Part shown: piece by piece, positions 19,270 to 27,384 of the stretch | How the letters are laid out: every line of letters begins with the position of its first letter | How positions within the stretch are numbered: position 1 is the stretch's first letter | Origin: DAOUAT01 sp964551735 | GTDB taxonomy: Bacteria > Chloroflexota > Anaerolineae > CG2-30-64-16 | DNA length: 64,000 bases | Assembly: GCA_964551735.1 (NCBI GenBank) | Contig: CAZKEF010000002.1 | Location: forward strand, 248,001-312,000 | Direction of reading: 5' to 3' | Notes under the pieces: model-generated | Seen by the model: only the letters and a program-made list of their open reading frames with translations | The model's database searches: none | Told to the model about the DNA's origin: nothing | Program-made: the position numbers and the translations under genes

Positions 19270-19998
19270 ATGACCGAGCTTATCACCCTCCACACCCTGG
19301 CCAAGATGATTGACCACTCGCTGCTGCACCCCACGCTGACCGACCAGGCATTGGCTGAGGGGTGCGCGCTGGCCCGGCGGTACGACATCGCGACCGCGTG
19401 CGTCAAACCCTATGCGGTGGCCCAGGCCCGCGACCTGTTGGCTGGCTCGGATGTGGCCGTCTGCGCGGTGATCGGCTTCCCCCACGGCAACAGCGCCACC
19501 GCCATCAAGGTCGCCGAGACCGAACAGGTGCTGCGCGATGGCGCGGCCGAGGTGGACATGGTGATCAACGTCGGCAAGGCGCTGGGCGGCGCCTGGGACG
19601 ACGTCGCGGACGAGATCCGGGCCATCAACGAAGTGGCCGTGGCCGGTGGCGGCCTCCTCAAGGTGATCTTCGAGACCGACTACCTGGCGGACGCCGACGT
19701 GATCCGCCTGTGCGAGATCTGCTCGGCGTGCGGGGTTGCATTCGCCAAGACCTCGACCGGCTATGGGTTCGTGAAGCAGCCCAGCGGCGACTACAACTAC
19801 CGCGGCGCCACCGATCACGTCCTGGCGCTGATGCGGCGGCACTGCGCACCGGGCGTGCAGATCAAAGCCGCGGGCGGGGTGCGCGCCCTCGATGACCTGC
19901 TGCGCGTGCGGGCGCTTGGCGTCACCCGAATCGGGGCCACAGCCACCCAAGTTATCATGGATGAGGCCCGCGCACGAGGCTATCCTGCTGGCTCGTAA
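19270..19998 (+). CDS. deoC: Deoxyribose-phosphate aldolase
   Basis: This 242-residue class I aldolase splits 2-deoxyribose 5-phosphate into glyceraldehyde 3-phosphate and acetaldehyde in deoxynucleoside breakdown. The TIM barrel carries the family motifs MIDHSLLHPT, VIGFPHGNS, AEVDMVINVG, LLKVIFETDYL (activating Lys) and FAKTSTGYG (Schiff-base Lys), then IKAAGGVR near the C-terminus. All key residues are present and the length is normal. Confidence 0.96.
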   Translation: MTELITLHTLAKMIDHSLLHPTLTDQALAEGCALARRYDIATACVKPYAVAQARDLLAGSDVAVCAVIGFPHGNSATAIKVAETEQVLRDGAAEVDMVINVGKALGGAWDDVADEIRAINEVAVAGGGLLKVIFETDYLADADVIRLCEICSACGVAFAKTSTGYGFVKQPSGDYNYRGATDHVLALMRRHCAPGVQIKAAGGVRALDDLLRVRALGVTRIGATATQVIMDEARARGYPAGS

Positions 19999-20084
19999 CA
20001 GGGTTCGCAATAATCGTCACTTATGATATGGTGGTTTCTGTCCTACTCGCCGAACTGATCTTAGAAAGGAGCACGGGCATCATC

Positions 20085-20318
20085 ATGCATCTCCAATTCA
20101 CACCCTGGGTAGCACTTGTCCTCGGCCTGCTTTTGGGCTGGCTGCTGGAATGGCTGTTCGAGCTGTTCCGGTTCCGCCGGAGCCGTCTGGCCTGCCAACA
20201 ACGCCTGGCAAGCCTGGAAGCGGAACTGGCAGCGCGCAAGGCAGATGTCCGCACCGCGTCTGATCGCATTCAGACGCTACAAGCCGATTTGGCTGCCTGG
20301 CGCGGCGGGAGGGGCTGA
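20085..20318 (+). CDS. Small single-pass membrane protein with coiled coil
   Basis: The 77-residue product has one transmembrane helix (WVALVLGLLLGWLLEWLFEL) and a charged coiled-coil tail (LASLEAELAARKADVR). AAAGGAG is 13 nt before the ATG at 20085; a start at 20028 would put extra residues before it. The stop is 3 bp before the next ATG, so it is coupled to the repeat surface protein. Possible scaffold or anchor partner; function unknown. Confidence 0.7.
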   Translation: MHLQFTPWVALVLGLLLGWLLEWLFELFRFRRSRLACQQRLASLEAELAARKADVRTASDRIQTLQADLAAWRGGRG

Positions 20319-20321
20319 GCC

Positions 20322-22388
20322 ATGCGCACCCAACAACCACCCTTCTGGTTCCGCCGGCTCGACCGGCCTAAGGCCGCGATCGGCGCGCTGCTGGCCGTGG
20401 CCGCGCTGGTGCTGGCAGTACGCATCAACCCGCCATCCCAAGTTGTTACACCCACGATTCAGACGGACGCGGGTGTGGGGCTCACAGCCGGCACACCCAT
20501 TGCCCTCAAGGGCACGGCCGCGCCCGGCGCCAAAGTTCTGATCTACGATAACGATGAACCGCTTGCTGAGACAACCGCCGGCCCGGACGGCGCATGGCAG
20601 TTCTCCGTGCCTGCGCTGCCTGCCGGCAATCACAGCCTGGTCGCCCGCACGGCCGACGCCGAGGGCAAGCCCGTGACGTCCCAGCCCCTCACATTCAAAC
20701 TGCCGGAGGTCAAGCCGCCCAACGTCAAGGCGCCGGAGCTCAAGCTGCCGGCCGCGGCCGACCTCCAAGCCAGCTCCCCCTTCACCCTGTCCGGCACGGC
20801 CGCACCGGGGGCGAAGGTGCAGGTCTACGACGGCGAGACCCTGCTCGGTGAAACGACCGCCGGCCCGGACGGCGCCTGGCAGTTCAACGTGCCCGCGCTC
20901 CCGGCCGGCGACCACAGCCTGACCGCGCGCACGGCCGGCGCGGACGGCAAACCCGTCACGTCCCAGCCCTTCACCTTCAAGCTGCCGGAAATCGCGCTGC
21001 CCGAAGTCAAACTGCCGGAGCTCAGGCTGCCGTCCCTGGCTGACCTCAAAGCCGGCTCGCCCTTCACCCTGTCCGGCACGGCCGCACCGGGGGCGAAGGT
21101 GCAGGTCTACGACGGCGAGACCCTGCTCGGTGAAACGACCGCCGGCCCGGACGGCGCCTGGCAGTTCAACGTGCCCGCGCTCCCGGCCGGCGACCACAGC
21201 CTGACCGCGCGCACGGCCGGCGCGGACGGCAAACCCGTCACGTCCCAGCCCTTCACCTTCAAGCTGCCGGAAATCGCGCTGCCCGAAGTCAAACTGCCGG
21301 AGCTCAGGCTGCCGTCCCTGGCTGACCTCAAAGCCGGCTCGCCCTTCACCCTGTCCGGCACGGCCGCACCGGGGGCGAAGGTGCAGGTCTACGACGGCGA
21401 GACCCTGCTCGGTGAAACGACCGCCGGCCCGGACGGCGCCTGGCAGTTCAACGTGCCCGCGCTCCCGGCCGGCGACCACAGCCTGACCGCGCGCACGGCC
21501 GGCGCGGACGGCAAACCCGTCACGTCCCAGCCCTTCACCTTCAAGCTGCCGGAAATCGCGCTGCCCGAAGTCAAACTGCCGGAGCTCAGGCTGCCGTCCC
21601 TGGCTGACCTCAAAGCCGGCTCGCCCTTCACCCTGTCCGGCACGGCCGCACCGGGGGCGAAGGTGCAGGTCTACGACGGCGAGACCCTGCTCGGTGAAAC
21701 GACCGCCGGCCCGGACGGCGCCTGGCAGTTCAACGTGCCCGCGCTCCCGGCCGGCGACCACAGCCTGACCGCGCGCACGGCCGGCGCGGACGGCCAGCCC
21801 GTCGCCTCCCAACCCGTCACCTTCACCTTGCCTGAGGCCGCGCCGTCGCTATACCCTGTGCCTTATGTCATCACCCTGGCGCCCGGTGAGACAGCCACCC
21901 TGCCCGTGCGCGGGTTCTGCCTGAACTACGGCAAGCCGTTCCCCGGCGCTGAACTGCAAGGCGCCGACCTGGGGCCTGACCAAGTACGCGCAGCCATCGC
22001 CTACGCGCTGAAAAAGGGCTACGTGGACAGCGATCCGCTCCAGGTGCAGCTCGCGATCTGGACCCTGCTCGACGGCAACCAGGTCCCGGGGCAACGGTAC
22101 ACATTAGCCAACGAGATCATCGCATTCGCCAGGAACGCGCCTGTACCGGAGCCCAACACCGCGCAGACCCTGGCTGACGCGCTGGCGCAGGCGTTGGTGA
22201 CAGCCTACATCAACAACTTCGCGAGTACCTCGCCGGCCAACTACCAGTATGCGGGAGCCGGGTCACTGGCGCTGAAGAACGTCAGCCAGCAGACCCTGAC
22301 GCTGCTGGTGCCTTACGGCATGCGGTTCACCGACAGCAGCAGGGCCGGAAGTCAGGACATGGGCATCTTCCCCACGTCGAGCAAGTGA
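20322..22388 (+). CDS. Surface protein with tandem Ig-like repeats and a thioester-like C-terminal domain
   Basis: The 688-residue protein has an N-terminal membrane anchor (AIGALLAVAALVLAV), then about five Ig-like repeats of ~94 residues with the cores LSGTAAPGAKVQVYDGETLL and GPDGAWQFNVPALPAGDHSL. The repeats are joined by Pro/Leu-rich linkers (LPEVKLPELRLPSLADLKAG). The C-terminal ~190 residues differ: VRGFCLNYGKPFPG and VQLAIWTLLDGNQ recall the Cys...Gln pair of TQXA/thioester adhesin domains, though this is a weak comparison. The three central repeats are almost identical at DNA level. Anchored at the inner end and extending outward, it probably has a structural or adhesive role. Confidence 0.75.
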   Translation: MRTQQPPFWFRRLDRPKAAIGALLAVAALVLAVRINPPSQVVTPTIQTDAGVGLTAGTPIALKGTAAPGAKVLIYDNDEPLAETTAGPDGAWQFSVPALPAGNHSLVARTADAEGKPVTSQPLTFKLPEVKPPNVKAPELKLPAAADLQASSPFTLSGTAAPGAKVQVYDGETLLGETTAGPDGAWQFNVPALPAGDHSLTARTAGADGKPVTSQPFTFKLPEIALPEVKLPELRLPSLADLKAGSPFTLSGTAAPGAKVQVYDGETLLGETTAGPDGAWQFNVPALPAGDHSLTARTAGADGKPVTSQPFTFKLPEIALPEVKLPELRLPSLADLKAGSPFTLSGTAAPGAKVQVYDGETLLGETTAGPDGAWQFNVPALPAGDHSLTARTAGADGKPVTSQPFTFKLPEIALPEVKLPELRLPSLADLKAGSPFTLSGTAAPGAKVQVYDGETLLGETTAGPDGAWQFNVPALPAGDHSLTARTAGADGQPVASQPVTFTLPEAAPSLYPVPYVITLAPGETATLPVRGFCLNYGKPFPGAELQGADLGPDQVRAAIAYALKKGYVDSDPLQVQLAIWTLLDGNQVPGQRYTLANEIIAFARNAPVPEPNTAQTLADALAQALVTAYINNFASTSPANYQYAGAGSLALKNVSQQTLTLLVPYGMRFTDSSRAGSQDMGIFPTSSK
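20776..21800 (+). repeat. Near-perfect 282-bp tandem repeats inside a coding sequence
   Basis: The unit recurs with a period of exactly 282 bp (94 codons): landmark positions 20825, 21107 and 21389 start identical 255-bp stretches, and a fourth copy is identical until it diverges near 21790. The near identity shows recent expansion or gene conversion. Copy number in the assembly may be underestimated. Confidence 0.92.
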
Positions 22389-22476
22389 GCGTAGGACCGC
22401 GGCAGCTGCGGGAGGCGCGGTCATTCGAGTGACAACCGCTGCTAAACCGGAGCATGTAGCCTGTTACCTGACTAAC

Positions 22477-22511
22477 AGAAGACCAGGTTCCATGCGGGGA
22501 CCTGGTCTTCT
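22477..22511. terminator. Hairpin immediately upstream of rho
   Basis: AGAAGACCAGGT from 22477 pairs with ACCTGGTCTTCT ending at 22511, loop about 11 nt. It follows the surface protein gene by about 90 bp and sits 27 bp before the rho start. It may terminate the upstream operon or, because of its position, act on rho expression. Confidence 0.55.
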
Positions 22512-22537
22512 CCATGATGAAACGTAAAGGTCATACG

Positions 22538-23656
22538 ATGATTGAGCACGCTGCAGGGATCCTGAAACGTATGCGCGGTGGGGCTGTGTTGATGAACGCA
22601 GTACAACCGACCGCGGGCGAAGTCTTCGTGCCCGCCCGCCTGGCGCAGGCATACGCCCTGGTGGAAGGGGCCACGGTGACAGGGCCGGCGCTAGAGAAGC
22701 GGCAAGGCCTCGAGCTGACAGATGTGACGACCGTCTGTGGCCTATCACCTGAGGCGTACCGGGCCCGGACACCGTTCGAGCAGTTGGTCGTCGTCAGCCC
22801 AAACGAGCGGTTCGACCTGGGCGCGGCCGGCGATGTGGCGATGCGGGCCGTGGATCTGCTGGCGCCCATCGGCAAGGGCACGCGCGGGCTGATCGCAGCG
22901 CCGCCCAAAGCCGGCAAGACGACTCTGCTGGAGGGCATCGCGCGCGCCATTCGAGCCGGGCAGCCCGACGCGCGGATCGTGGTGCTGCTGATCGATGAGC
23001 GGCCTGAGGAGTTGACCTACTTCCGGCGCACCGTGGCCGCAGAGGTCTTCGCCAGCTCCAGCGACCAAGGGCCAGCGCAGCACACCGCACTGGCTGAATT
23101 GCTGCTGGCGCACATCCGAGTCGAACTGGAATGCGGCAACGATATCGTGGTATTGCTGGATAGCCTGACACGCCTGGCACGCGCGTTCAACCTGGGCAGC
23201 CGCGGGGCTGGCCGCAGCCTGTCGGGCGGCATGGATGCCAGCGCGTTGGTGATCCCGCGGCGCTTCTTCGGCCTGGCGCGAAAGGTGGAGGGGGGCGGCT
23301 CGGTGACGCTGCTGGCCACCACACTGATCGATACCAACTCCCGAATGGACCAGCTCATCTACGAGGAATTCAAGAGCACCGGCAACAGCGAAATCGTGTT
23401 GGACCGGGCCCTGGCCCAGGAGCAGATCTTCCCGGCCATAGACGTGCATCGCAGCGGCACCCGGCGGGAAGAACACCTGTACACCGCGGTCGAGATGGCA
23501 AGCCTGGCGCGGCTCCGCCGCTACCTCGCCGGCTATCCCCCGCGCGAGGCGATGATGCGGCTGCTCCAGATCTTGAGACGCTACCCAACCAATGCTGAAT
23601 TGCTCCAGCGGCTCCAGTCCTCGGCCAGCGCGCAAGGCGTCGGCCAAGCCGGATAG
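22538..23656 (+). CDS. rho: Transcription termination factor Rho, short form
   Basis: Rho is a hexameric RNA-dependent ATPase that ends transcription. The 372-residue protein has the Walker A motif APPKAGKTTLL (~residue 130), LLIDERPEE, the Walker B-like IVVLLDSLTRLARAFN, and the SGGMDASAL and GGGSVTLLATTLIDTNSRMD loops. It lacks the N-terminal helix bundle of ~40-50 residues found in E. coli Rho, and its primary RNA-binding region is shortened. Start 22538 is chosen because AAAGG is 8 nt upstream; an upstream ATG at 22514 sits on the hairpin. Confidence 0.92.
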   Translation: MIEHAAGILKRMRGGAVLMNAVQPTAGEVFVPARLAQAYALVEGATVTGPALEKRQGLELTDVTTVCGLSPEAYRARTPFEQLVVVSPNERFDLGAAGDVAMRAVDLLAPIGKGTRGLIAAPPKAGKTTLLEGIARAIRAGQPDARIVVLLIDERPEELTYFRRTVAAEVFASSSDQGPAQHTALAELLLAHIRVELECGNDIVVLLDSLTRLARAFNLGSRGAGRSLSGGMDASALVIPRRFFGLARKVEGGGSVTLLATTLIDTNSRMDQLIYEEFKSTGNSEIVLDRALAQEQIFPAIDVHRSGTRREEHLYTAVEMASLARLRRYLAGYPPREAMMRLLQILRRYPTNAELLQRLQSSASAQGVGQAG

Positions 23657-23668
23657 CCGGTGCACAAT

Positions 23669-23701
23669 GCGAGGTGCGCATTTAGGAAATGCACACCTCG
23701 C
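23669..23701. terminator. Hairpin terminator after rho
   Basis: GCGAGGTG and GCATTT from 23669 pair with AAATGC and CACCTCGC ending at 23701, with a 3-nt loop and one internal mismatch. It lies between the convergent rho and zinc-ribbon genes. Confidence 0.65.
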
Positions 23702-23734
23702 GCGCGAACCCAGACGCCAGCAGGTCGCTTCAGC

Positions 23735-24214
23735 TTACTTCAGCCGAGCGCCGCACTCCGGGCAGAACGTGACCGTAGCCTTCACCTCGGACTGGCAGTT
23801 GGGGCAGGTGATCAACGCGAGCGCTTCCGCCGCGGGCGGGGCCTGCTCCTCGACCACGGGCTCCGGGGCTGCCGGCCCGGATTCTTCAACCGCAGGTGCC
23901 GCGGCCATGGGCTGCCCCCCCACCTGGTGCTGCTCGTTGCGGACAGTTTCTAGCCTTTCCTTTTGCTGCTGAACCTGGGCTTCCAGATCAGCAAGCTCCT
24001 GGGCCAGCGCGGCCACTGTCGGGTCGGCCAGCGAACCGGCCTGATAAAGTGCGAGCGCGGCCTGCCCGAGGCCGGCCAGTTTGGCCTGCACCTTCCGCTG
24101 CATATTGGCCAGGGCGCCTTCCTCGCGCTTCACACGCACCAACTTGTCCGCCTCGAAAGCCGCCTTCTCTGCGGTGCTCTGAACAGACTTCAAAGCCTTA
24201 TCGAACCAAGCCAT
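23735..24214 (-). CDS. Zinc-ribbon protein with coiled coil
   Basis: The 159-residue protein has a helical/coiled-coil N-terminal two thirds (LAGLGQAALALYQAGS, AQELADLEAQVQQQKERLE), an Ala/Pro/Glu-rich linker, and a C-terminal zinc ribbon (CPNCQSEVKATVTFCPECG). GAAAGGAAAAGG lies upstream of the ATG, with an extended -10 element further upstream. Function unknown. Confidence 0.82.
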   Translation of the reverse strand: MAWFDKALKSVQSTAEKAAFEADKLVRVKREEGALANMQRKVQAKLAGLGQAALALYQAGSLADPTVAALAQELADLEAQVQQQKERLETVRNEQHQVGGQPMAAAPAVEESGPAAPEPVVEEQAPPAAEALALITCPNCQSEVKATVTFCPECGARLK

Positions 24215-24261
24215 GGATCCTTTTCCTTTCTCGCTGCAAGTGAAAAACAACACTGGACACA

Positions 24262-24270
24262 ATTATACCA
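24262..24270 (-). promoter_or_regulatory. Extended -10 promoter of the zinc-ribbon gene
   Basis: On the minus strand the sequence reads TGGTATAAT, an extended -10 with perfect TATAAT, about 48 nt before the start codon at 24214. No good -35 box is visible. Confidence 0.5.
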
Positions 24271-24286
24271 TACCTCGGGCCGCGCC

Positions 24287-25111
24287 TCAGCCACTGGCGA
24301 GCCAGGTGATAAAGGTGCTGTGCTCCGCTGCCTTCTCGTAACCGATTGTGAGCGCCGTTGCGACCGACGGCTGGTTGCGGGCCCAGCAGTGCCAGCCGAT
24401 GTGCCTGATGCCGCGCGCGGCCGCGTGCTCGATGAAGGCCGACCCCATCGCAGTCGCCAGCCCGCGGCGCTGGTGCGGCTCCAGCGTACCGATGCCCACC
24501 TCGCACCGGTCGCCGGTGTTGTACTCCGAGGTACACCAGCCAGCCAGCTCATCCCCGTACAAGGCGGCGATCCCGAAGCTCCTGGCCAGGAAATCGGCCA
24601 CCGACGGCCGCTCAGAGCACAGCTCCTCCCGCAGCGCGTCCAGGTTGTAGATGTGATCTTGCGCCAGCAGGCCGGCGTCAATCCGCGTCAGGCGATAGCC
24701 AGCCGGCAGCACCGACCGCCAGTCGTGCCGCAGGCTATGGTAGACGTAATAGTGGCGGCGGGCCAGGATGGGCGCCTTATCGCGCAGGATGACGCCGGTG
24801 ATGGCGTCGGCCCAGCCTTCGGGCGCATACGCCAGCTCTATCATCTCCAGGCCCGCGGCCTGCGTCTGCGGGAAGACTGTGTCCATCAAGAGGCCGCGCA
24901 CCGCCTGGCTGAACGCTCCGACAGCGGGTGAACCGGTGAGGAAGAAACGGTATCCCGTCCAGGTGAACGCGGCGCACGGCCGGATCGGGTGATCCACGTA
25001 CAAGGCCGCGGGCGCCGAGCCCTCCAGGATGGCCGCGACCGCCAAGTGATCATCCAGCCCGGCAAAAAGCGGCCGGGCGACAGCGTAATCTGCAAGTGAA
25101 AGAAGATACAT
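24287..25111 (-). CDS. GNAT-family acetyltransferase
   Basis: The 274-residue protein has its acetyl-CoA-binding GNAT core in the C-terminal half (EVGIGTLEPHQRRGLATAMG is motif A with the Q/RxxGxG/A loop; ARNQPSVATALTIGY is motif B). The N-terminal half resembles the accessory region of the GNAT_acetyltran family. Substrate unknown. Start 25111 is preceded by GGAAAGGAAA. Upstream sequence is repeat-rich and noncoding. Confidence 0.85.
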   Translation of the reverse strand: MYLLSLADYAVARPLFAGLDDHLAVAAILEGSAPAALYVDHPIRPCAAFTWTGYRFFLTGSPAVGAFSQAVRGLLMDTVFPQTQAAGLEMIELAYAPEGWADAITGVILRDKAPILARRHYYVYHSLRHDWRSVLPAGYRLTRIDAGLLAQDHIYNLDALREELCSERPSVADFLARSFGIAALYGDELAGWCTSEYNTGDRCEVGIGTLEPHQRRGLATAMGSAFIEHAAARGIRHIGWHCWARNQPSVATALTIGYEKAAEHSTFITWLASG

Positions 25112-25625
25112 GGCACGCGTTTCCTTTCCAGGAGAGATGTCCATGCCGGGCGCGACGTGCATCCTGAGCGCCGTCGAAGAGCCACAACCCATGAAACCGG
25201 ACGTCGCAGCTTGCTGCGTTCCGGGGCAGGCCTCGGCGTCCGAGTTTGCAGAGCAGTGCCCATGTCACGGATGGCACAAGCAGAGACGAAAACTGGAACG
25301 CGGAGAGTCTGCCCCGCAGTTTCGGGCACGACGCGGATACCGCGGACAACGCGGACAGGAACAGAGTTTGTCCGCGTGGTCCGCGTCGTCTGCGTAGTCC
25401 GCGTCCCATTTTGGGGTCAGTCTCTGCCGCGAATGACACGAGCGGAAATGAAGTATACCGCGCAACCTGAGCGTTGTCATTTCCTTGCGCGGCGCTCGGT
25501 GCTAAACTCAACGCATCAATAAGAGCAAGGAGACCTTCGCTGGTGGCACACCGCGGCGAAGATAGGCGGCGCAGCCGCTCAGGGTGGCACCGGAAGCGCC
25601 TCCCTGCCCTCATCCGGGGAGACCC
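25112..25625. other. 514-bp noncoding region with period-9 TCCGCG tract
   Basis: No credible gene is present in the gap between the divergent GNAT and ABC genes. At about 25335-25412 there are TCCGCG-based units (GTCCGCGTGGTCCGCGTCGT), period 9, with an inverted counterpart (GATACCGCGGACAACGCGGA) just before them. They are related to the tracts beside the two intragenic palindromes. Confidence 0.7.
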
Positions 25626-27359
25626 ATGCGTGCACTCAAGCGACTCATCCATCACCTGCGGCCGTATTGGCGCGGCTTGACCGCGACCACAGCCATCATC
25701 CTGCTGCAAACCGCCCTGGGGCTGCTGCCGCCCCTGTTCCAGCGCGAGATCGTGGACGGTGTCATCGCTGCGCGGCAGGTGGAGCGCCTGCTGCCCCTGG
25801 CGCTCGGTCTGGTCGGCGTGTACGCGCTGACCGGCTTGACCGAGTTTGGCGACCAATATCTGCGCCACACTATCGGCGAGCGCATCCTCTACGACCTACG
25901 GGTGCGCATCTACAACCACTTGCAGCGGCTCTCGCTATCCTTCTTCGAGCGCACCTCCACGGGCGAGTTGATGTCGCGGGTCAGCAACGACGTCAGCGCG
26001 CTGGAACAGTTCATCACCCACGGCACCATCCTGACCCTGGTGGCCGCGGTGCGGCTCGCCGGGGCCGCGATCGTGCTGTTCGTGTTGGAGCCGCGGCTGG
26101 CGCTGGTGGCGCTGCTGCCCGTGCCGCTGATCGCGCTGGGGCTGCGCTGGTTCAACCGCCGTGCGCGGCCCATCTATCGCCGGGTGCGTGACCGGCTGGG
26201 GGACGTCAACGCGCGGCTCCAAGATGACCTGGCCGGCATGCGGGTGATCCAGGCGTTCGGCCAGGAAGACGCGGAGTTGGGCCGGTTCAGCCAAGTTAGT
26301 GGCCGCTACCTGGACGCACGTGTGGCCTCCATCGGCACCTGGTCCACCTTTTTCCCGGCCCTTGGCTTCCTGTCGGCGCTGGGCGGCGCGCTGGTGCTGG
26401 GGGTGGGGGCGGGTATGGTGCTGCGGGACGAGCTCACCCTCGGCACTCTGGTCGCCTTCGTGTCCTACATCGCCTCGTTCTACGAGCCGATCCGCCGCCT
26501 GACCGACATTGACAACATTCTGCAGCAGGCCATCGCTGCGGCCGAGCGCATCTTCGAACTGCTGGACGCGGCGCCAGATATCCGCGACGCGCCGGATGCA
26601 GCCGCGCTGTCCGAGGTGGCGGGCGAAATCGCCTTCGAGGACGTGCATTTCAGCTACGGCGACGGGGATGAGGTGCTGCACGATGTAGACTTCCACGTGG
26701 CGCCGGGCGAGGTCGTCGCGCTGGTGGGTCCCAGCGGCGCGGGCAAGACCAGCATCGCCAACCTGCTCTGCCGCTTCTACGATCCCACCCACGGCCGGGT
26801 GCGCGTTGACGGGCACGACCTGCGCGCCGTGCAGATCGCCTCGCTGCGGCAACATGTGTCGGTGGTTCTGCAGGACACCTTCCTCTTCAACGCCACAGTG
26901 CGCGAGAACCTGACCTACGGCCGGCCGGATGCGACGGAGGCGGAGATCGAAGCCGCAGCGAAGGCCGCGTACGCGCACGAGTTCATCGCGACCCTGCCGC
27001 ACGGCTACGACACGGCGGTGGGCGAGCGGGGTGTGAAACTGAGCGGCGGACAACGGCAACGGCTGGCGCTAGCGCGCGCAATCCTCACCGACCCGCGCAT
27101 CCTGATCCTGGACGAAGCAACCTCGTCAGTTGACGCGGAGGCCGAATACCTGATCCAACAGGCGCTAGAGCAAGTTTTGCGCGGCCGTACCGCCCTGGTG
27201 ATCGCCCACCGCCTCAGCACCATCCGCAACGCCGACAAGATCATTGCGCTGGAGGGTGGCCGCATCCGCGAAGTGGGCAGCCACCACGAACTGCTGGCCC
27301 GTAACGGTCTGTACAGCCAGCTCTACCAGCGACAACTGGAGCTGGCCACGGAACCGTAA
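25626..27359 (+). CDS. ABC exporter half-transporter (MsbA/MDR-like)
   Basis: The 577-residue protein has an ABC_membrane domain with six helices (residues ~15-300) and a C-terminal ATPase. Walker A is GPSGAGKTS, the signature LSGGQRQRLALARAIL, Walker B ILILDEATSSVD, and the H-loop VIAHRLST. It should act as a homodimer or with a partner, exporting lipids, peptides or drugs. Start 25626 has GGGGAG upstream; an earlier in-frame start at 25584 is less likely. The neighbouring gene at 53767 encodes a second exporter of this type. Confidence 0.93.
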   Translation: MRALKRLIHHLRPYWRGLTATTAIILLQTALGLLPPLFQREIVDGVIAARQVERLLPLALGLVGVYALTGLTEFGDQYLRHTIGERILYDLRVRIYNHLQRLSLSFFERTSTGELMSRVSNDVSALEQFITHGTILTLVAAVRLAGAAIVLFVLEPRLALVALLPVPLIALGLRWFNRRARPIYRRVRDRLGDVNARLQDDLAGMRVIQAFGQEDAELGRFSQVSGRYLDARVASIGTWSTFFPALGFLSALGGALVLGVGAGMVLRDELTLGTLVAFVSYIASFYEPIRRLTDIDNILQQAIAAAERIFELLDAAPDIRDAPDAAALSEVAGEIAFEDVHFSYGDGDEVLHDVDFHVAPGEVVALVGPSGAGKTSIANLLCRFYDPTHGRVRVDGHDLRAVQIASLRQHVSVVLQDTFLFNATVRENLTYGRPDATEAEIEAAAKAAYAHEFIATLPHGYDTAVGERGVKLSGGQRQRLALARAILTDPRILILDEATSSVDAEAEYLIQQALEQVLRGRTALVIAHRLSTIRNADKIIALEGGRIREVGSHHELLARNGLYSQLYQRQLELATEP

Positions 27360-27384
27360 CACACGCACAATCCAGCGGATAGTG

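Noticed and set aside
20277..21812. Minus-strand frame of 511 codons with repeats, opposite the surface protein
   Set aside because: It only mirrors the 282-bp repeats; the plus strand has a membrane anchor and Ig-like cores.
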